The notes: generated from the letters alone by a model not told the origin. A stretch of 64,000 bases of DNA from Sphingomonas phyllosphaerae 5.2 (GCF_000419605.1 NZ_ATTI01000001.1:3732151-3796150), one strand, 5' to 3'; counted from the stretch's first letter, positions 48,461 to 58,342 are shown. Made by a program: numbers and translations.

Positions 48461-48493
48461 TTGCTCGTCGATAGACAACGCAAAGGGGGCGCG

Positions 48494-48832
48494 ATGAAGC
48501 TGGTCATAGCGATCATCAAACCGTTCAAGCTCGACGAGGTGCGCGAGGCGCTGACCACCGTCGGCGTGGCGGGGATGACGGTATCGGAGGTGAAGGGGTT
48601 CGGTCGCCAGAAGGGGCAGACCGAAATCTACCGCGGCGCCGAATACAGCACCAACATGGTGCCAAAGATCAAGATCGAGGTGGTCTGCGCCACCGACATC
48701 GCCGACCGCGTGGTGGAGGCGATCCAGGCCGCGGCGAACACCGGCGCAATCGGCGACGGCAAGATCTTCGTGCTCGATGTCGGGCAAGCGGTGCGCATCC
48801 GCACCGGCGAAACCGACGACACGGCATTGTGA
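48494..48832 (+). CDS. glnK: Nitrogen regulatory protein P-II
   Basis: 112 aa trimeric signal protein that senses 2-oxoglutarate, ATP/ADP and, through uridylylation, glutamine. It starts MKLVIAIIKPFKLDEVREAL. The T-loop is GRQKGQTEIYRGAEYSTNMV, with the modifiable Tyr in GAEYS. GAIGDGKIFVLDV is the B-loop. Next to amtB and behind a sigma-54 promoter it is GlnK rather than GlnB, and would block the ammonium channel when nitrogen is sufficient. Confidence 0.95.
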   Translation: MKLVIAIIKPFKLDEVREALTTVGVAGMTVSEVKGFGRQKGQTEIYRGAEYSTNMVPKIKIEVVCATDIADRVVEAIQAAANTGAIGDGKIFVLDVGQAVRIRTGETDDTAL

Positions 48833-48843
48833 TGGGGGGACCG

Positions 48844-50265
48844 ATGACGCTTTCACGCAAATTTGCGGCGGCCGCCGGGGGGCTGGTCGCCGCGGTACTG
48901 ACCGCCGCGCCCGCGCTTGCGCAGGCGGCCGGCCCGGTGCGCGCACCAGCCGCCGAGGTCGCCGCAACGATGGTCAACAAGGGCGACACGTCGTGGATGC
49001 TGATCTCGGCGGCACTCGTGCTGTTGATGTCGATCCCCGGCCTCGCGCTGTTCTACGGCGGCCTGGTCCGCACCAAGAACATGCTCAGCGTGCTGATGCA
49101 GGTGTTCATGATCGTCTCGGTCGCCAGCCTGGTCTGGGTCTGCTGGGGCTACAGCATGGCCTTCACCAGCGGCAACGCCTTCGTCGGCGGGCTGTCGAAG
49201 GCGTTCCTGAACGGCGTCGGGCCGACCTCGGTCGCCGCGACCTTCTCGAACAACGTCTACGTCCCGGAATACGCCTTCATCGCGTTCCAGATGACTTTTG
49301 CATGCATCACGCCCGCGCTGATCGTCGGCGCGTTCGCGGAGCGCGTGAAGTTCACCCCGCTGCTAATCTTCGTCGTCCTGTGGTTGACGATCGTCTATTT
49401 TCCGATGGCGCACATGGTCTGGTACTGGGCCGGCCCGGACTACCTGGCCGACGCGCCGACCGACGCCGGGTTGCTGTACGGCTGGGGCGCGCTGGACTTC
49501 GCGGGTGGCACCGTGGTGCACATCAACGCCGGGATCGCGGGCCTCGTCGGCTGCCTTATCATCGGCAAGCGCCACGGCTACAAGTCGGAACCGATGCCGC
49601 CGCATTCGCTGACGATGACGATGATCGGCGCTTCGCTGCTGTGGGTCGGCTGGTTCGGGTTCAACGCCGGGTCAAATCTGGAGGCCAACGGCGCGGCAGC
49701 GCTGGCGTTCGTCAACACCTTCGTCGCTACCGCCGCCGCAGCGGTCGCCTGGGCGGTGATCGAGCAGATCATCCACAAGAAGCCGTCGTTGCTGGGCGGC
49801 GTGTCGGGGGCGGTCGCCGGCCTCGTCGCGATCACCCCGGCCGCCGGGTTCGCCGCGCCGATGACCTCGATCCTGCTCGGCTTCGTCGCCAGCATCGCGT
49901 GCTTCTTCTTCGTGACGACCGTGAAGAACAAGCTCGGCTATGACGACACGCTCGATGTGTTCGGCGTTCACTGCGTCGGCGGCATCATCGGCGCGATCGC
50001 GACGGGGATCGTCGCGGCACCATCGCTCGGCGGTCAGGGCTGGATCGACTACACCAAGTTCCCGTCGGTCGCCGGCGAATATGACATGGCCGCGCAGGTT
50101 CTCACGCAGATCAAGGCGGTCGTGCTGACGCTCTGCCTGTCGGGCGGCGTGTCGGCGGTGCTGTTCTACGGCATCAAGGCGACGATGGGCCTGCGCCCCT
50201 CGCTGGAGGTCGAGGTCGAGGGCCTCGACATCAACGAGCATGGCGAACGCGCCTACAATTACTGA
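48844..50265 (+). CDS. amtB: Ammonium transporter
   Basis: 473 aa Amt channel. The signal sequence MTLSRKFAAAAGGLVAAVLT...ALAQ is followed by about 11 membrane helices. Motifs are MLISAALVLLMSIPGLALFY, DFAGGTVVHINAGIAGLVG and DVFGVHCVGGIIGAIATG, which carries one of the pore histidines. It imports ammonium/ammonia and is gated by GlnK. ATG 48844 was chosen. ATG 48832 and GTG 48829 are in frame and would overlap glnK. Confidence 0.95.
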   Translation: MTLSRKFAAAAGGLVAAVLTAAPALAQAAGPVRAPAAEVAATMVNKGDTSWMLISAALVLLMSIPGLALFYGGLVRTKNMLSVLMQVFMIVSVASLVWVCWGYSMAFTSGNAFVGGLSKAFLNGVGPTSVAATFSNNVYVPEYAFIAFQMTFACITPALIVGAFAERVKFTPLLIFVVLWLTIVYFPMAHMVWYWAGPDYLADAPTDAGLLYGWGALDFAGGTVVHINAGIAGLVGCLIIGKRHGYKSEPMPPHSLTMTMIGASLLWVGWFGFNAGSNLEANGAAALAFVNTFVATAAAAVAWAVIEQIIHKKPSLLGGVSGAVAGLVAITPAAGFAAPMTSILLGFVASIACFFFVTTVKNKLGYDDTLDVFGVHCVGGIIGAIATGIVAAPSLGGQGWIDYTKFPSVAGEYDMAAQVLTQIKAVVLTLCLSGGVSAVLFYGIKATMGLRPSLEVEVEGLDINEHGERAYNY

Positions 50266-50331
50266 CGAATTCGCGAGGGCGGCGCACCCGTCGCCCTCGC
50301 CACCGATGTTCCTCCTGCGGACGACACTAAC

Positions 50332-50366
50332 GGCCCGGCGCGGAAACGCGACCGGGCCCTTTTTTG
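50332..50366 (+). terminator. Rho-independent terminator of glnK-amtB
   Basis: GGCCCGG (50332-50338) pairs with CCGGGCC (50352-50358) around a 13-nt loop that contains CGCG...CGCG, followed by CTTTTTT. It is a textbook intrinsic terminator about 65 bp after the amtB stop. Confidence 0.9.
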
Positions 50367-50488
50367 TCGTGCTGCACCGATGCTGCGCCGCAAGATGACG
50401 GACGGGTGCGGATTTGCTATATCTGCGGTTGGCGTCGGGCGATCCCGTACGAACGAGACCCCGGCTCCTGACAAGGAGAGGATGGGTC

Positions 50489-50623
50489 ATGACCACGATC
50501 AGGAATGTCGGACACAATGGCGTCGTCGCCGCCGGTATCGCTGCGATGTGTGCTGCCGCGGTCGTCGGCGCGCAATTGACCGCCGAGGCGGTGATCTACG
50601 TCGGCGAACTATTGCTGCGATGA
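50489..50623 (+). CDS. Small hydrophobic peptide, unknown
   Basis: 44 aa ORF with ribosome-binding sequence AAGGAGAGG (50473-50481) 7 nt before ATG 50489. It reads MTTIRNVGHNGVVAAGIAAM and continues as one hydrophobic helix ending YVGELLLR. It resembles a single-pass membrane microprotein. It sits between the amtB terminator and the glutaminyl cyclase gene. No family is recognised, and support is the strong ribosome-binding site. Confidence 0.55.
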   Translation: MTTIRNVGHNGVVAAGIAAMCAAAVVGAQLTAEAVIYVGELLLR

Positions 50624-50760
50624 AGCGAAGAGAGCGGGTCGTACGCTGGATCCGTCGATGATCGCGTAGCGCGGGTCGCCCGACGATCCGCAGCTTCAAA
50701 GCAGGAACGCGTCGCCCCTACGGACCGCCCGACCCGCCGCGGCATCACCGATGGCGAACG

Positions 50761-51549
50761 CTATTTGGGCAAGCGGATCTCGAACATCGTCGGCCAGCGC
50801 TTGCCGGTGACGAACAGCCGCCGCCCCTTCGCGTCCCAGGCGATGCCGTTGGCGACTGCTTCGGGATCGCGCGCACCCACTTCGGCGACGATCGCGCGCA
50901 GGTCGATCAGGCGGGTGACCACGCCCGTGGCGGGATCGATGCGGACGATGAACGGTTGGTGCCAGACGTTCGCGAGGATCGCGCCGTCCACCATCTCCAG
51001 CTCATTGATCTGATCCAACGGACGCCCCGCGAAGGTGACGGTCACGGTGCGGCGTACCTTCATCGTCACCGGATCGTGGAAGGTCAGCGTCGAACTGCCG
51101 TCGGAGCGGATCAGCGACGTCGCATTCGCGGTCAGCCCCCAGCCCTCACCCGCATAGCGCATCGTGCCGAGCGGCTTGAGCGCCGCTGCCGACCAGCGGT
51201 GCGCGATGCCATCATGCCACGTCAGGCTGATCGCCTCGCGCTTCCACATCGCCAGCCCTTCACCGAATTGCGCGGCCGGGATCGTACGGCGCAGCCGAAC
51301 CTTGCCGGTCACCAGATCGACGCGGCGGACGTCGGAGCGTCCCTCCAGCCCGACGCTCTCGACCAAGGCATCGCCGTCCCACACCAGCCCTTCGGTGAAC
51401 GCCTCGCGATCGTGCGGGAAGCGGCGCACCACGACCGGCGCGACCAGCGCGGGTTGGCGCGCAGCGACGGCGGCGGCGACCGCTTGCGGGGGGGCTGCGC
51501 CCGCCGGACCGGCGAGCGCGATGAGCGGAAGAAGCATCCAGCGGGACAT
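50761..51549 (-). CDS. Glutaminyl-peptide cyclotransferase (plant/bacterial type)
   Basis: 262 aa exported enzyme. It has a signal peptide MSRWMLLPLIALAGPAGAAP and a five-bladed propeller of the papaya-type glutaminyl cyclase family (COG3823). Motifs are REAFTEGLVWDGDALVESVG, YAGEGWGLTAN, INELEMVDGAILANVW, VANGIAWDAKGRRLFVTGK and RWPTMFEI. It converts N-terminal Gln to pyroglutamate on exported proteins or peptides. It is transcribed leftward and alone. Confidence 0.92.
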   Translation of the reverse strand: MSRWMLLPLIALAGPAGAAPPQAVAAAVAARQPALVAPVVVRRFPHDREAFTEGLVWDGDALVESVGLEGRSDVRRVDLVTGKVRLRRTIPAAQFGEGLAMWKREAISLTWHDGIAHRWSAAALKPLGTMRYAGEGWGLTANATSLIRSDGSSTLTFHDPVTMKVRRTVTVTFAGRPLDQINELEMVDGAILANVWHQPFIVRIDPATGVVTRLIDLRAIVAEVGARDPEAVANGIAWDAKGRRLFVTGKRWPTMFEIRLPK

Positions 51550-51607
51550 GCCCGAGCGGTACGATGCCGCGGCGTGTCGGGCAATCGGCTACGCGCCGCG
51601 GTGCAAA

Positions 51608-51952
51608 TCAGCCGGCCTTGGGCGTACCCGCGACCGCGCTGACGCTGGCGACGCCATTATCGGTCAGCGAAACGATGAACGGTGTCCCATCCTCGCACGT
51701 CGCGACCCATGCCGGATTGCCCCGCATCGCCGGCGCTGCCACTGACCGGGTCACGCCCTGGCATGCGCGCCCGGCATCGCTGATCGCGCGGAACAGCACG
51801 GCGTTGCGCTCCTTCTCGTTCAATTGCGCCATCCGCTCCAGATAGTTGCCGTCAGTCGCATCGTTGACGGTGGCGGACTGCGTCGGCGTCCCCGAACCGC
51901 AGGCGGCGATCGACAGCGGCAACAGTGCGGCGAAGGTGACGTGACGTAGCAT
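51608..51952 (-). CDS. Hypothetical lipoprotein, 114 aa
   Basis: The N-terminus MLRHVTFAALLPLSIAACGS has a lipobox (IAAC). The mature domain contains two further Cys (GRACQGV and VATCEDG), which could form a disulfide. WVATCEDGTPFIVSLTDNG resembles small periplasmic beta-domains. It belongs to no family I can name. It ends 58 bp before the glutaminyl cyclase start on the same strand, so they could share a transcript. Confidence 0.7.
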   Translation of the reverse strand: MLRHVTFAALLPLSIAACGSGTPTQSATVNDATDGNYLERMAQLNEKERNAVLFRAISDAGRACQGVTRSVAAPAMRGNPAWVATCEDGTPFIVSLTDNGVASVSAVAGTPKAG

Positions 51953-52062
51953 GGGCAGCCTTTCGAAGATCGGTGCGCAGCCATAACGACTTTGCGTGCT
52001 TCGGGTTGCAGCACGCCCCGCTATAGTGATGCACAGGGGTGCGTAGAATCGTGAGGATCGTG

Positions 52063-53520
52063 ATGGTGCGTGGACAGCGGGCGGTCGGGCTGGTGGCGGT
52101 AATGGCGCTGCTCGCCTCATGCGGCGGGGATGACGGCGGCACGCGCGCGAGTAGCACGGGGGACGGCGGAAGCGGCGGCACCACCACGGTCGGCGTGACG
52201 CCGCCCGCCAACGGCTGCGCCCTGCGTGCCCGTCAGGACTGGATGCTGGCGAAGATGAACGAGTGGTACCTCTTCCCGGAGACACTGCCGACCAGCCTCG
52301 ATCCCGGGGCCTTCGCGACCGCCGACGACTATCTCGACGCCCTGACCGCGACCGCACGCGCACAACGCAGAGATCGCTTCTTCACCTATCTGACCTCGGT
52401 CGCGGAGGAGAACGCCTATTACAATTCCGGTGCCACCGCCGGCATCGGGGTGCGGCTGGCATTCGATTCGACCGACCGGCTGTTCGTCAGCGAAGCGTAT
52501 GAGAATGCGCCTGCTCTCAACGCCGGGATCGATCGCGGTGCACAGATCGTCGGCATCGGCACCACCGCCACGACGGTGCGCACGGTCAGCGATATCCTGG
52601 CGAGCGGCGGCGACGCCGCGCTCAACGCGGCGCTGGACACCTCGACCCGCGGCACGGTGCGCGTGCTGCGCGTCACCGACGCCGGCGGCACCCGCGACGT
52701 CACCGTGACCAGCACTGACTTCGCGGTCTCGCCCTTGTCCACGCGCTATGGCAGCAAGGTGATCGACGACGGCGGGCGCAAGGTCGGCTACATCAACCTG
52801 CGCACGTTCATCGGCACCGCCGACGACCAGTTGCGCGCCGCATTCGGCACCTTCCGGACGCAAGGGATAACGCAGGTGATCGTCGACCTGCGCTACAATG
52901 GCGGCGGCCTGCTGGATACGGCAGAGACGTTCACCGACCTGCTCGGCGCCAACCGCTCGACCAGCGACGTGCAGGCGTACACCACCTATCGCACATCGAA
53001 GTCGAGCGAGAACACGACCCGTCGCTTCCAGCGCGAGGCGCAGGCGATCGCGCCGACCCGGATAGCGTTCATCGGCACCGCGCAGACCGCCTCGGCCAGC
53101 GAATACGTCATCAACGCGCTGATCCCGTACCTGCACGCCGATCTCGCGCTGGTGGGCGGCAACACCTATGGCAAGCCGGTCGGGCAGATCGCGCTCGACA
53201 ATCCGTCGTGCAGCGACGACCGCTTGCGCGTCATCGCATTCGCGCTCCAGAATTCGGCACGGCAGGGCGATTATTACGACGGCCTGGCGACGAAGGTCGA
53301 TTCGAGCTGCCAGGCCACCGATGATTACACCCGCCCGCTCGGCGACCCGCAGGAAGCCTCGACGCGGACCGCGCTCGACTGGCTGGCCGGGCGTAGCTGC
53401 ACGCGGATCGGGTCGAGCGCCGCGGCGGCGCGCACCATAGGGCTGTTCGCTCCGTCGCGTCGGCCGCTGCTGGCGACGAACCCGACCGCCGCACAGCGCG
53501 AGACGCCGGGGCTTTACTGA
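52063..53520 (+). CDS. S41 family peptidase, lipoprotein
   Basis: 485 aa carboxy-terminal-processing-type protease. The signal MVRGQRAVGLVAVMALLASC has a lipobox (LASC). The C41 N-terminal helical part (~60-120) and a PDZ-like region (GVRLAFDSTDRLFVSEAYEN, ~135) precede the catalytic domain. The active Ser is in TAQTASASEYVINAL and the Lys in GGNTYGKPVGQ. VGYINLRTFIG and VIVDLRYNGGGLL are family landmarks. ATG 52063 was chosen, with GTGAGG just upstream. GTG codons at 52039, 52051 and 52060 are alternatives. Confidence 0.88.
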   Translation: MVRGQRAVGLVAVMALLASCGGDDGGTRASSTGDGGSGGTTTVGVTPPANGCALRARQDWMLAKMNEWYLFPETLPTSLDPGAFATADDYLDALTATARAQRRDRFFTYLTSVAEENAYYNSGATAGIGVRLAFDSTDRLFVSEAYENAPALNAGIDRGAQIVGIGTTATTVRTVSDILASGGDAALNAALDTSTRGTVRVLRVTDAGGTRDVTVTSTDFAVSPLSTRYGSKVIDDGGRKVGYINLRTFIGTADDQLRAAFGTFRTQGITQVIVDLRYNGGGLLDTAETFTDLLGANRSTSDVQAYTTYRTSKSSENTTRRFQREAQAIAPTRIAFIGTAQTASASEYVINALIPYLHADLALVGGNTYGKPVGQIALDNPSCSDDRLRVIAFALQNSARQGDYYDGLATKVDSSCQATDDYTRPLGDPQEASTRTALDWLAGRSCTRIGSSAAAARTIGLFAPSRRPLLATNPTAAQRETPGLY

Positions 53521-53782
53521 GGGGTATCAGCCGCTGCCGCAGCATGATGGGCTGCGCGGGACATTGCCGCATCGCGGGCCTGGCTTCGCTTTGGGCCGGT
53601 CGACATCCGGCCCTGAAGTCGAACCCGCCTTGTTCGCCGCTTCTGCCGCGGCGAACAGTCATCGAGCCTTGGTTCAGGTCCGCGGCGACGGCTGGGAACC
53701 GATGATCGGGCATGCCGATCCGGACAGGTGTATCGCGGACCTGCCTCGTTGGTCGGCTTGCCGCCGCCCGGTGCTCCCGACG

Positions 53783-54397
53783 TCAGTCCTTCCAGCCCCA
53801 ATACAGCTGCGCCGGCGGCACGTTCCACCATTCCATATCGTGATCGATGCGGTGGAAGTGCGGTGCGATGAAGTCGCGGACCTTGGGGCTGAACTGATAG
53901 ACCAGGAACCCGCCATCGACGCGCAGCACGCGCTGCGTCGCCGCCGCGATCGCCGGACCGACCCCCTCGGGAAGCGTCGAGAACGGCAGCCCCGACAGCA
54001 CGTAATCGGCCGCGGCATGGCCATGTTCGGCGACGATCCGCTCCACGTCGGCCGCCGACCCGTGCACCGCGACGAAGCGCGAATCGGTGATCGTATGGTC
54101 GAGGTAGCGGATGAAATCCTCGTTGGTGTCGATCGCGATCAGCATCGCGTCGGGCGCCATGCGCTCCAGGATCGGGCGGCAGAACGTGCCGACGCCGGGG
54201 CCGTATTCAACGAACAGCTTGCAGTTCGCCCAGTCGACCGGGCCGAGCATCTTGGCGATCAACCGGTCCGATGACGGGATGATCGAGCCAACCATGACCG
54301 GATGCTTCAGGAAGCCGGTGAAGAACATCTGCCACGGTCCGGGCACGCCGGCGGCTTTGCTGCGGTCGCGCCGCACGGCGTCGCTGGAACTGGTCAT
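53783..54397 (-). CDS. Class I SAM-dependent methyltransferase, PmtA-like
   Basis: 204 aa. FFTGFLKHPVMVGSIIPSSD and LFVEYGPGVGTFCRPILERM (SAM motif I) resemble the Rhodobacter-type phospholipid N-methyltransferase and the KsgA-related group. LSGLPFSTLPEGV matches motif IV. Phosphatidylethanolamine methylation is a reasonable guess; rRNA methylation is less likely given the short length. It is divergent from the MFS gene across about 150 bp. Confidence 0.78.
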   Translation of the reverse strand: MTSSSDAVRRDRSKAAGVPGPWQMFFTGFLKHPVMVGSIIPSSDRLIAKMLGPVDWANCKLFVEYGPGVGTFCRPILERMAPDAMLIAIDTNEDFIRYLDHTITDSRFVAVHGSAADVERIVAEHGHAAADYVLSGLPFSTLPEGVGPAIAAATQRVLRVDGGFLVYQFSPKVRDFIAPHFHRIDHDMEWWNVPPAQLYWGWKD

Positions 54398-54549
54398 GTG
54401 GAAAAAGCGGCTCCCGAAAGCTCTTGGACTGATGACGTAACGGCGTCATCAGCATGACGAACGCCTTGCAAGCACAGCGGTTGCCATAGCCGGGTTGCGC
54501 GTATGCCCCAAGGGCCTAATCGACGTTGCGCGGGGCGGATCAGGGACAG

Positions 54550-55866
54550 ATGGCGATGCACGGGCGACACGACGCGACCTTCGCGCTGATGTTCATGGTG
54601 ATGCTGACGATCGCGGCGGGTAATACCGCGCTGCAGTCGGTGCTGCCCGCGCTCGGCCGTTCGCTCGGCGTGCGCGATGCGGAGGTCGCGCTCGCCTTCT
54701 CGATCTCGGCCCTGTTCTGGGTGCTGGCCGCGCCGTTCTGGGCTGACCGCTCGCATCGCCACGGGCGACGCGCGATGATCCTGCTCGGGCTGGGCGGCTA
54801 TGCGGTCAGCCTGACGTTATGCGGCGTGTTCCTGGCCGCCGGGATCAACAGCTGGGTCGGCGGCGGAGCCGCCTTCCTGCTCTTCATCGTCGGGCGGGTG
54901 ATCTACGGCGCGTTCGGCGCCGCCGCGCCGCCCGCGGTGCAGGCTTTGGTCGCCGGCAGCACGACCCGCGAGGAACGCACCCGCGCGCTGACGCTGCTCG
55001 CCTCCGCGTTCGGGCTGGGGACGATCCTCGGCCCGGCGCTCGCCCCGTACCTGATCCTCGGTGCGATCGGCCCGATCACGATCGGACTGGCCGGGCCGGC
55101 GTTCGTCTTTGCGCTGTTCGGCGTCGCGATGTTCGTGGCGGTGTGGCGGCGGCTGCCCGACGATCGGCGCCTGCCCGCCGAGGCGCATGGCGCCGCCAAT
55201 GCCTATCCGTCGATTGGCGGGCAATCGAGCGGCGCCAGCGTCACCGCCGCCACCGCGATCGAGAGCGGCGCGCGGATCGGCATGCTCGACGTGCGGATCC
55301 GCGCCTGGCTGCTGGTCGGGCTGGTGATGGGCCACGCACAGGCGATGACCGGGCAGGTGATCGGGTTCCTCGTCATCGATCGGCTCGGCGTGGCCCCGGT
55401 CGAGGCGCTGGGTGCGACCGGGCTGGTGCTGATGACCGGCGCGGGCGCGTCACTGCTCGCACAATGGGGGCTGATCCCGCTGCTCGACCTGCGACCGCGG
55501 GCGCTGGTGCTGGTCGGGTTGGTGCTCGCGGTACTGGGTACGTGGGCGACGGGCCGCGCGACCACGCTGCCGGCGATCGCGACCGGCTATGCGCTCGCCA
55601 GCCTCGGCTTCGGCTTCGTGCGCCCCGGCTTCACCGCGGGATCGAGCCTTGCGGTCGGCCCCGCGTTGCAGGCGTCGGTGGCCGGCAAGGTGACCAGCAT
55701 CAGCGGCGCCAGCTTCGTGCTCGGCCCGTCGATCGGCGTGGCGCTCTACGGCTGGGGACATCCGCTGCCCTATGACGCCGCCGCGATCGCCTGCGCGCTG
55801 CTGCTGCCGTTCGGCTGGCGGGCACTGCGCGATCCCGCCGCCGGGGGAGAGACCCCGGCGGCGTGA
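54550..55866 (+). CDS. MFS transporter
   Basis: 438 aa, 12 predicted membrane helices. The motif A region is FWADRSHRHGRRAMILLGLG after helix 2, and GRVIYGAFGAAAPPAVQALV is helix 4. A longer loop (~205-245) separates the two halves. It belongs to the multidrug-efflux-like MFS group, and the substrate is unknown. ATG 54550 was chosen. TTG 54526 is in frame but less likely. It converges with cdc48 (4 bp between stops). Confidence 0.88.
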   Translation: MAMHGRHDATFALMFMVMLTIAAGNTALQSVLPALGRSLGVRDAEVALAFSISALFWVLAAPFWADRSHRHGRRAMILLGLGGYAVSLTLCGVFLAAGINSWVGGGAAFLLFIVGRVIYGAFGAAAPPAVQALVAGSTTREERTRALTLLASAFGLGTILGPALAPYLILGAIGPITIGLAGPAFVFALFGVAMFVAVWRRLPDDRRLPAEAHGAANAYPSIGGQSSGASVTAATAIESGARIGMLDVRIRAWLLVGLVMGHAQAMTGQVIGFLVIDRLGVAPVEALGATGLVLMTGAGASLLAQWGLIPLLDLRPRALVLVGLVLAVLGTWATGRATTLPAIATGYALASLGFGFVRPGFTAGSSLAVGPALQASVAGKVTSISGASFVLGPSIGVALYGWGHPLPYDAAAIACALLLPFGWRALRDPAAGGETPAA

Positions 55867-55870
55867 ACCG

Positions 55871-58165
55871 TCACGCGAGCTTGCCGCCGGGGCGCGCGGT
55901 CAATTGCCCGGGCGCGATAAAGCCGATCGGCTGGATCGCATTCGCCTCCTGCTTCAGCCGCGCCGCCATCTGCTCGTAATCGCGCTCGACCTCCGGGGTC
56001 ACGCTCGCGCGGCTCTCCTCCAGCGCACGCTCGAAATGCGCCATCCGCACCTCGCGCGTGTCGAGCGACTCGCGCAGCGCGATCAGGCCGGCGCGGCGCA
56101 CCACGTCCTCCAGATCCGCGCCGGTGAAGCGCTCCGCACGCGTTGCCACCGCATCCAGATCGACGTCCGGCGCCAGCGGCATCTTCTGCGTCTGGATGTC
56201 GAGGATCCGCCGCCGTCCCGCCGTGCTCGGCAAGCCGACGTAGATCAGCTCGTCGAACCGCCCCGGACGCAGCAACGCCGGGTCGACCAGATTGGGGCGG
56301 TTGGTCGCACCGATCACCACGACCGATTGCAGCTCCTCCAACCCGTCCATCTCGGCGAGGATCGTGTTCACCACCCGCTCGGTCACCTGCGGCTCGCCCA
56401 GCCCGCCGCCGCGCGCCGGCACCAGCGAATCGAGCTCGTCGATGAAGATCACCGTCGGCGCCACCTGTCGCGCGCGCTGGAACAGCCGCGCGATCTGCTG
56501 CTCGCTTTCGCCATACCATTTGCTCAGAAGGTCGCTGGATTTGGTCGCGATGAAGTTCGCCTGCGCCTCGCGCGCCACCGCCTTCGCCAGCAAGGTCTTG
56601 CCGGTGCCGGGCGGCCCGTACAGCAGGAAGCCCTTGGCCGGGCGGATCCCCAGCCGCCGGAACGCGTCCGGCGTCTTCAGCGGCAGCTCGACGCCTTCCT
56701 TCAGCCGCATCTGCGCGTCGTCCAGCCCGCCGACGTCGGACCAGCGCGTGGTCGGCGCCTGCACCATCACCTCGCGCATCGCGCTCGGCTGCACGCGCTT
56801 GAGCGCCTCGGTGAAGTCCTCGCGCGTGACCGCCAGCGTGTCCAGCACCTCGGACGGAACGGTTCGGTCCTCGAGGTTCAGCTTCGGCATGATCCGCCGC
56901 ACCGCCTCGATCGCGGCCTCGCGGGTCAGCGCCGCCATGTCCGCGCCGACGAAGCCGAACGTCATCCGTGCCAGTTCGTCCAGGTCGACACGGTCGCCCA
57001 GCGGCATGCCGCGGGTGTGGATGCCGAGGATCTCGCGGCGCCCGCGCTCGTCGGGGACACCGACGATGATCTCGCGATCGAAACGGCCAGGCCGCCGCAA
57101 TGCCTCGTCGATCGCCTCCGGGCGGTTGGTCGCCGCGATCACCACCAGATTGGCGCGCGCCTCCAGCCCGTCCATCAGCGTCAGCAATTGCGCGACGACG
57201 CGCTTCTCCGCCTCGCCCGACACCTGCCCGCGCTTGGGGGCGATCGAATCGATCTCGTCGATGAACACGATCGACGGCGCGGCCTTGCTCGCTTCCTCGA
57301 ACACCTGCCGGAGCCGCTGTTCCGATTCGCCATAGGCCGAGCCCATGATCTCCGGCCCGTTGATCAGGAAAAATTGCGCGTCCGATTCGTTGGCCACCGC
57401 ACGGGCGAGTCGCGTCTTGCCGGTGCCGGGCGGGCCATGCAGCAGCACCCCCTTGGGCGGATCTACGCCAAGCCGCTGGAACAGCTCCGGATAGCGCAAC
57501 GGCAATTCGACCATCTCGCGCAGCTGGTCGATCGTCGCCGCCATCCCGCCGATATCGTCGTAGGTAACGTCGGCACGCCGCGTCGCCTGCGGTTCCTCAT
57601 ATTCGGGACGCAGCTCGATCTCGGTGCTCTCGTCGATATGCACGACGCCCTTGGGATTGGCAGAGACGACCAGCAGCCGGATCTCCTGCAGGGCATAAGC
57701 GGGCGCGTTGACATAGCGCTCCATTCCCGGCGGCATGTTCTGGACCCGCTGATGGCCCGCGGTCGCGACGATGTCACCCGCGCACAGCGGTCGCCCGAAG
57801 AACGTCCGCTTCAACGCGCTGGTCGAACCCTGCAAGCGGAGGTTCTGCTGCGCCGGCGCAAACACCACGCGCGTCGCCGCCTTCGATTCGGCGCGGCGAA
57901 CCTCGACGAAATCGCCCGATCCGACCCCGGCATTGGCGCGCTGCAACCCGTCGATGCGGACCAGCTCCAGTCCCTCGTCCTCGGCATAGGGGCCGATCGC
58001 ACGCGCCGGGGTGGTCTTCTTGCCGACGATCTCGACGACGTCGCCATCGGTGATGCCCAGCGCAGCGAATACGGCGCGCGGGAGGTGCGCGACACCGCGC
58101 CCGCTATCCTCGGGCCGCGCGTTCGCGACCTGCAACTTCACCAGTTTCTCGTCGGCATCCGCCAT
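55871..58165 (-). CDS. CDC48/p97-type AAA ATPase with two AAA domains
   Basis: 764 aa, the full domain plan of Cdc48/VAT: an N-terminal double-psi barrel (~5-90, [20 protein letters not shown]) plus second N-subdomain to ~190; D1 with Walker A GPPGTGKT (244-251), Walker B IVFIDE (299-304) and [10 protein letters not shown]2 with Walker A GPPGTGKT (517-524), Walker B VIFIDE (572-577), [11 protein letters not shown] and LRPGRFDEL. It should be a hexameric unfoldase. The C-terminus lacks an HbYX proteasome-docking motif. The family is typical of archaea and eukaryotes and patchy in bacteria. GC content and codon use look native. Confidence 0.93.
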   Translation of the reverse strand: MADADEKLVKLQVANARPEDSGRGVAHLPRAVFAALGITDGDVVEIVGKKTTPARAIGPYAEDEGLELVRIDGLQRANAGVGSGDFVEVRRAESKAATRVVFAPAQQNLRLQGSTSALKRTFFGRPLCAGDIVATAGHQRVQNMPPGMERYVNAPAYALQEIRLLVVSANPKGVVHIDESTEIELRPEYEEPQATRRADVTYDDIGGMAATIDQLREMVELPLRYPELFQRLGVDPPKGVLLHGPPGTGKTRLARAVANESDAQFFLINGPEIMGSAYGESEQRLRQVFEEASKAAPSIVFIDEIDSIAPKRGQVSGEAEKRVVAQLLTLMDGLEARANLVVIAATNRPEAIDEALRRPGRFDREIIVGVPDERGRREILGIHTRGMPLGDRVDLDELARMTFGFVGADMAALTREAAIEAVRRIMPKLNLEDRTVPSEVLDTLAVTREDFTEALKRVQPSAMREVMVQAPTTRWSDVGGLDDAQMRLKEGVELPLKTPDAFRRLGIRPAKGFLLYGPPGTGKTLLAKAVAREAQANFIATKSSDLLSKWYGESEQQIARLFQRARQVAPTVIFIDELDSLVPARGGGLGEPQVTERVVNTILAEMDGLEELQSVVVIGATNRPNLVDPALLRPGRFDELIYVGLPSTAGRRRILDIQTQKMPLAPDVDLDAVATRAERFTGADLEDVVRRAGLIALRESLDTREVRMAHFERALEESRASVTPEVERDYEQMAARLKQEANAIQPIGFIAPGQLTARPGGKLA

Positions 58166-58251
58166 GTCTGTCCTTTCGCGGCTTACAGCCGAGCTCAGGA
58201 GATAGGACGCGGATCAGGCGTTGCGAACCACCCGGCGACCTGACGCGGACG

Positions 58252-58280
58252 AAAAAAAGGCCAGCCCCGAGGGGCCGGCC
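58252..58280 (-). terminator. Intrinsic terminator on the reverse strand, upstream of cdc48
   Basis: GGCC-A-GCCCC (58259-58268) pairs with GGGGC-C-GGCC (58271-58280). On the reverse strand the stem is followed by seven T (58258-58252). It lies upstream of the cdc48 start, so it would end a short leftward transcript starting in the cdc48-LysR gap, either an attenuated leader or a small RNA. Confidence 0.65.
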
Positions 58281-58342
58281 GTTTGAAGTTTTTAGGAGAG
58301 GATGCCTGAAAGGCCTGCTCTATGTGCCGACGGTGACGGCCC

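Noticed and set aside
53521..53782. Possible gene remnant between the S41 peptidase and the PmtA-like gene
   Set aside because: No frame gives a recognisable protein and no start signal is seen. It is treated as plain intergenic DNA of about 260 bp.
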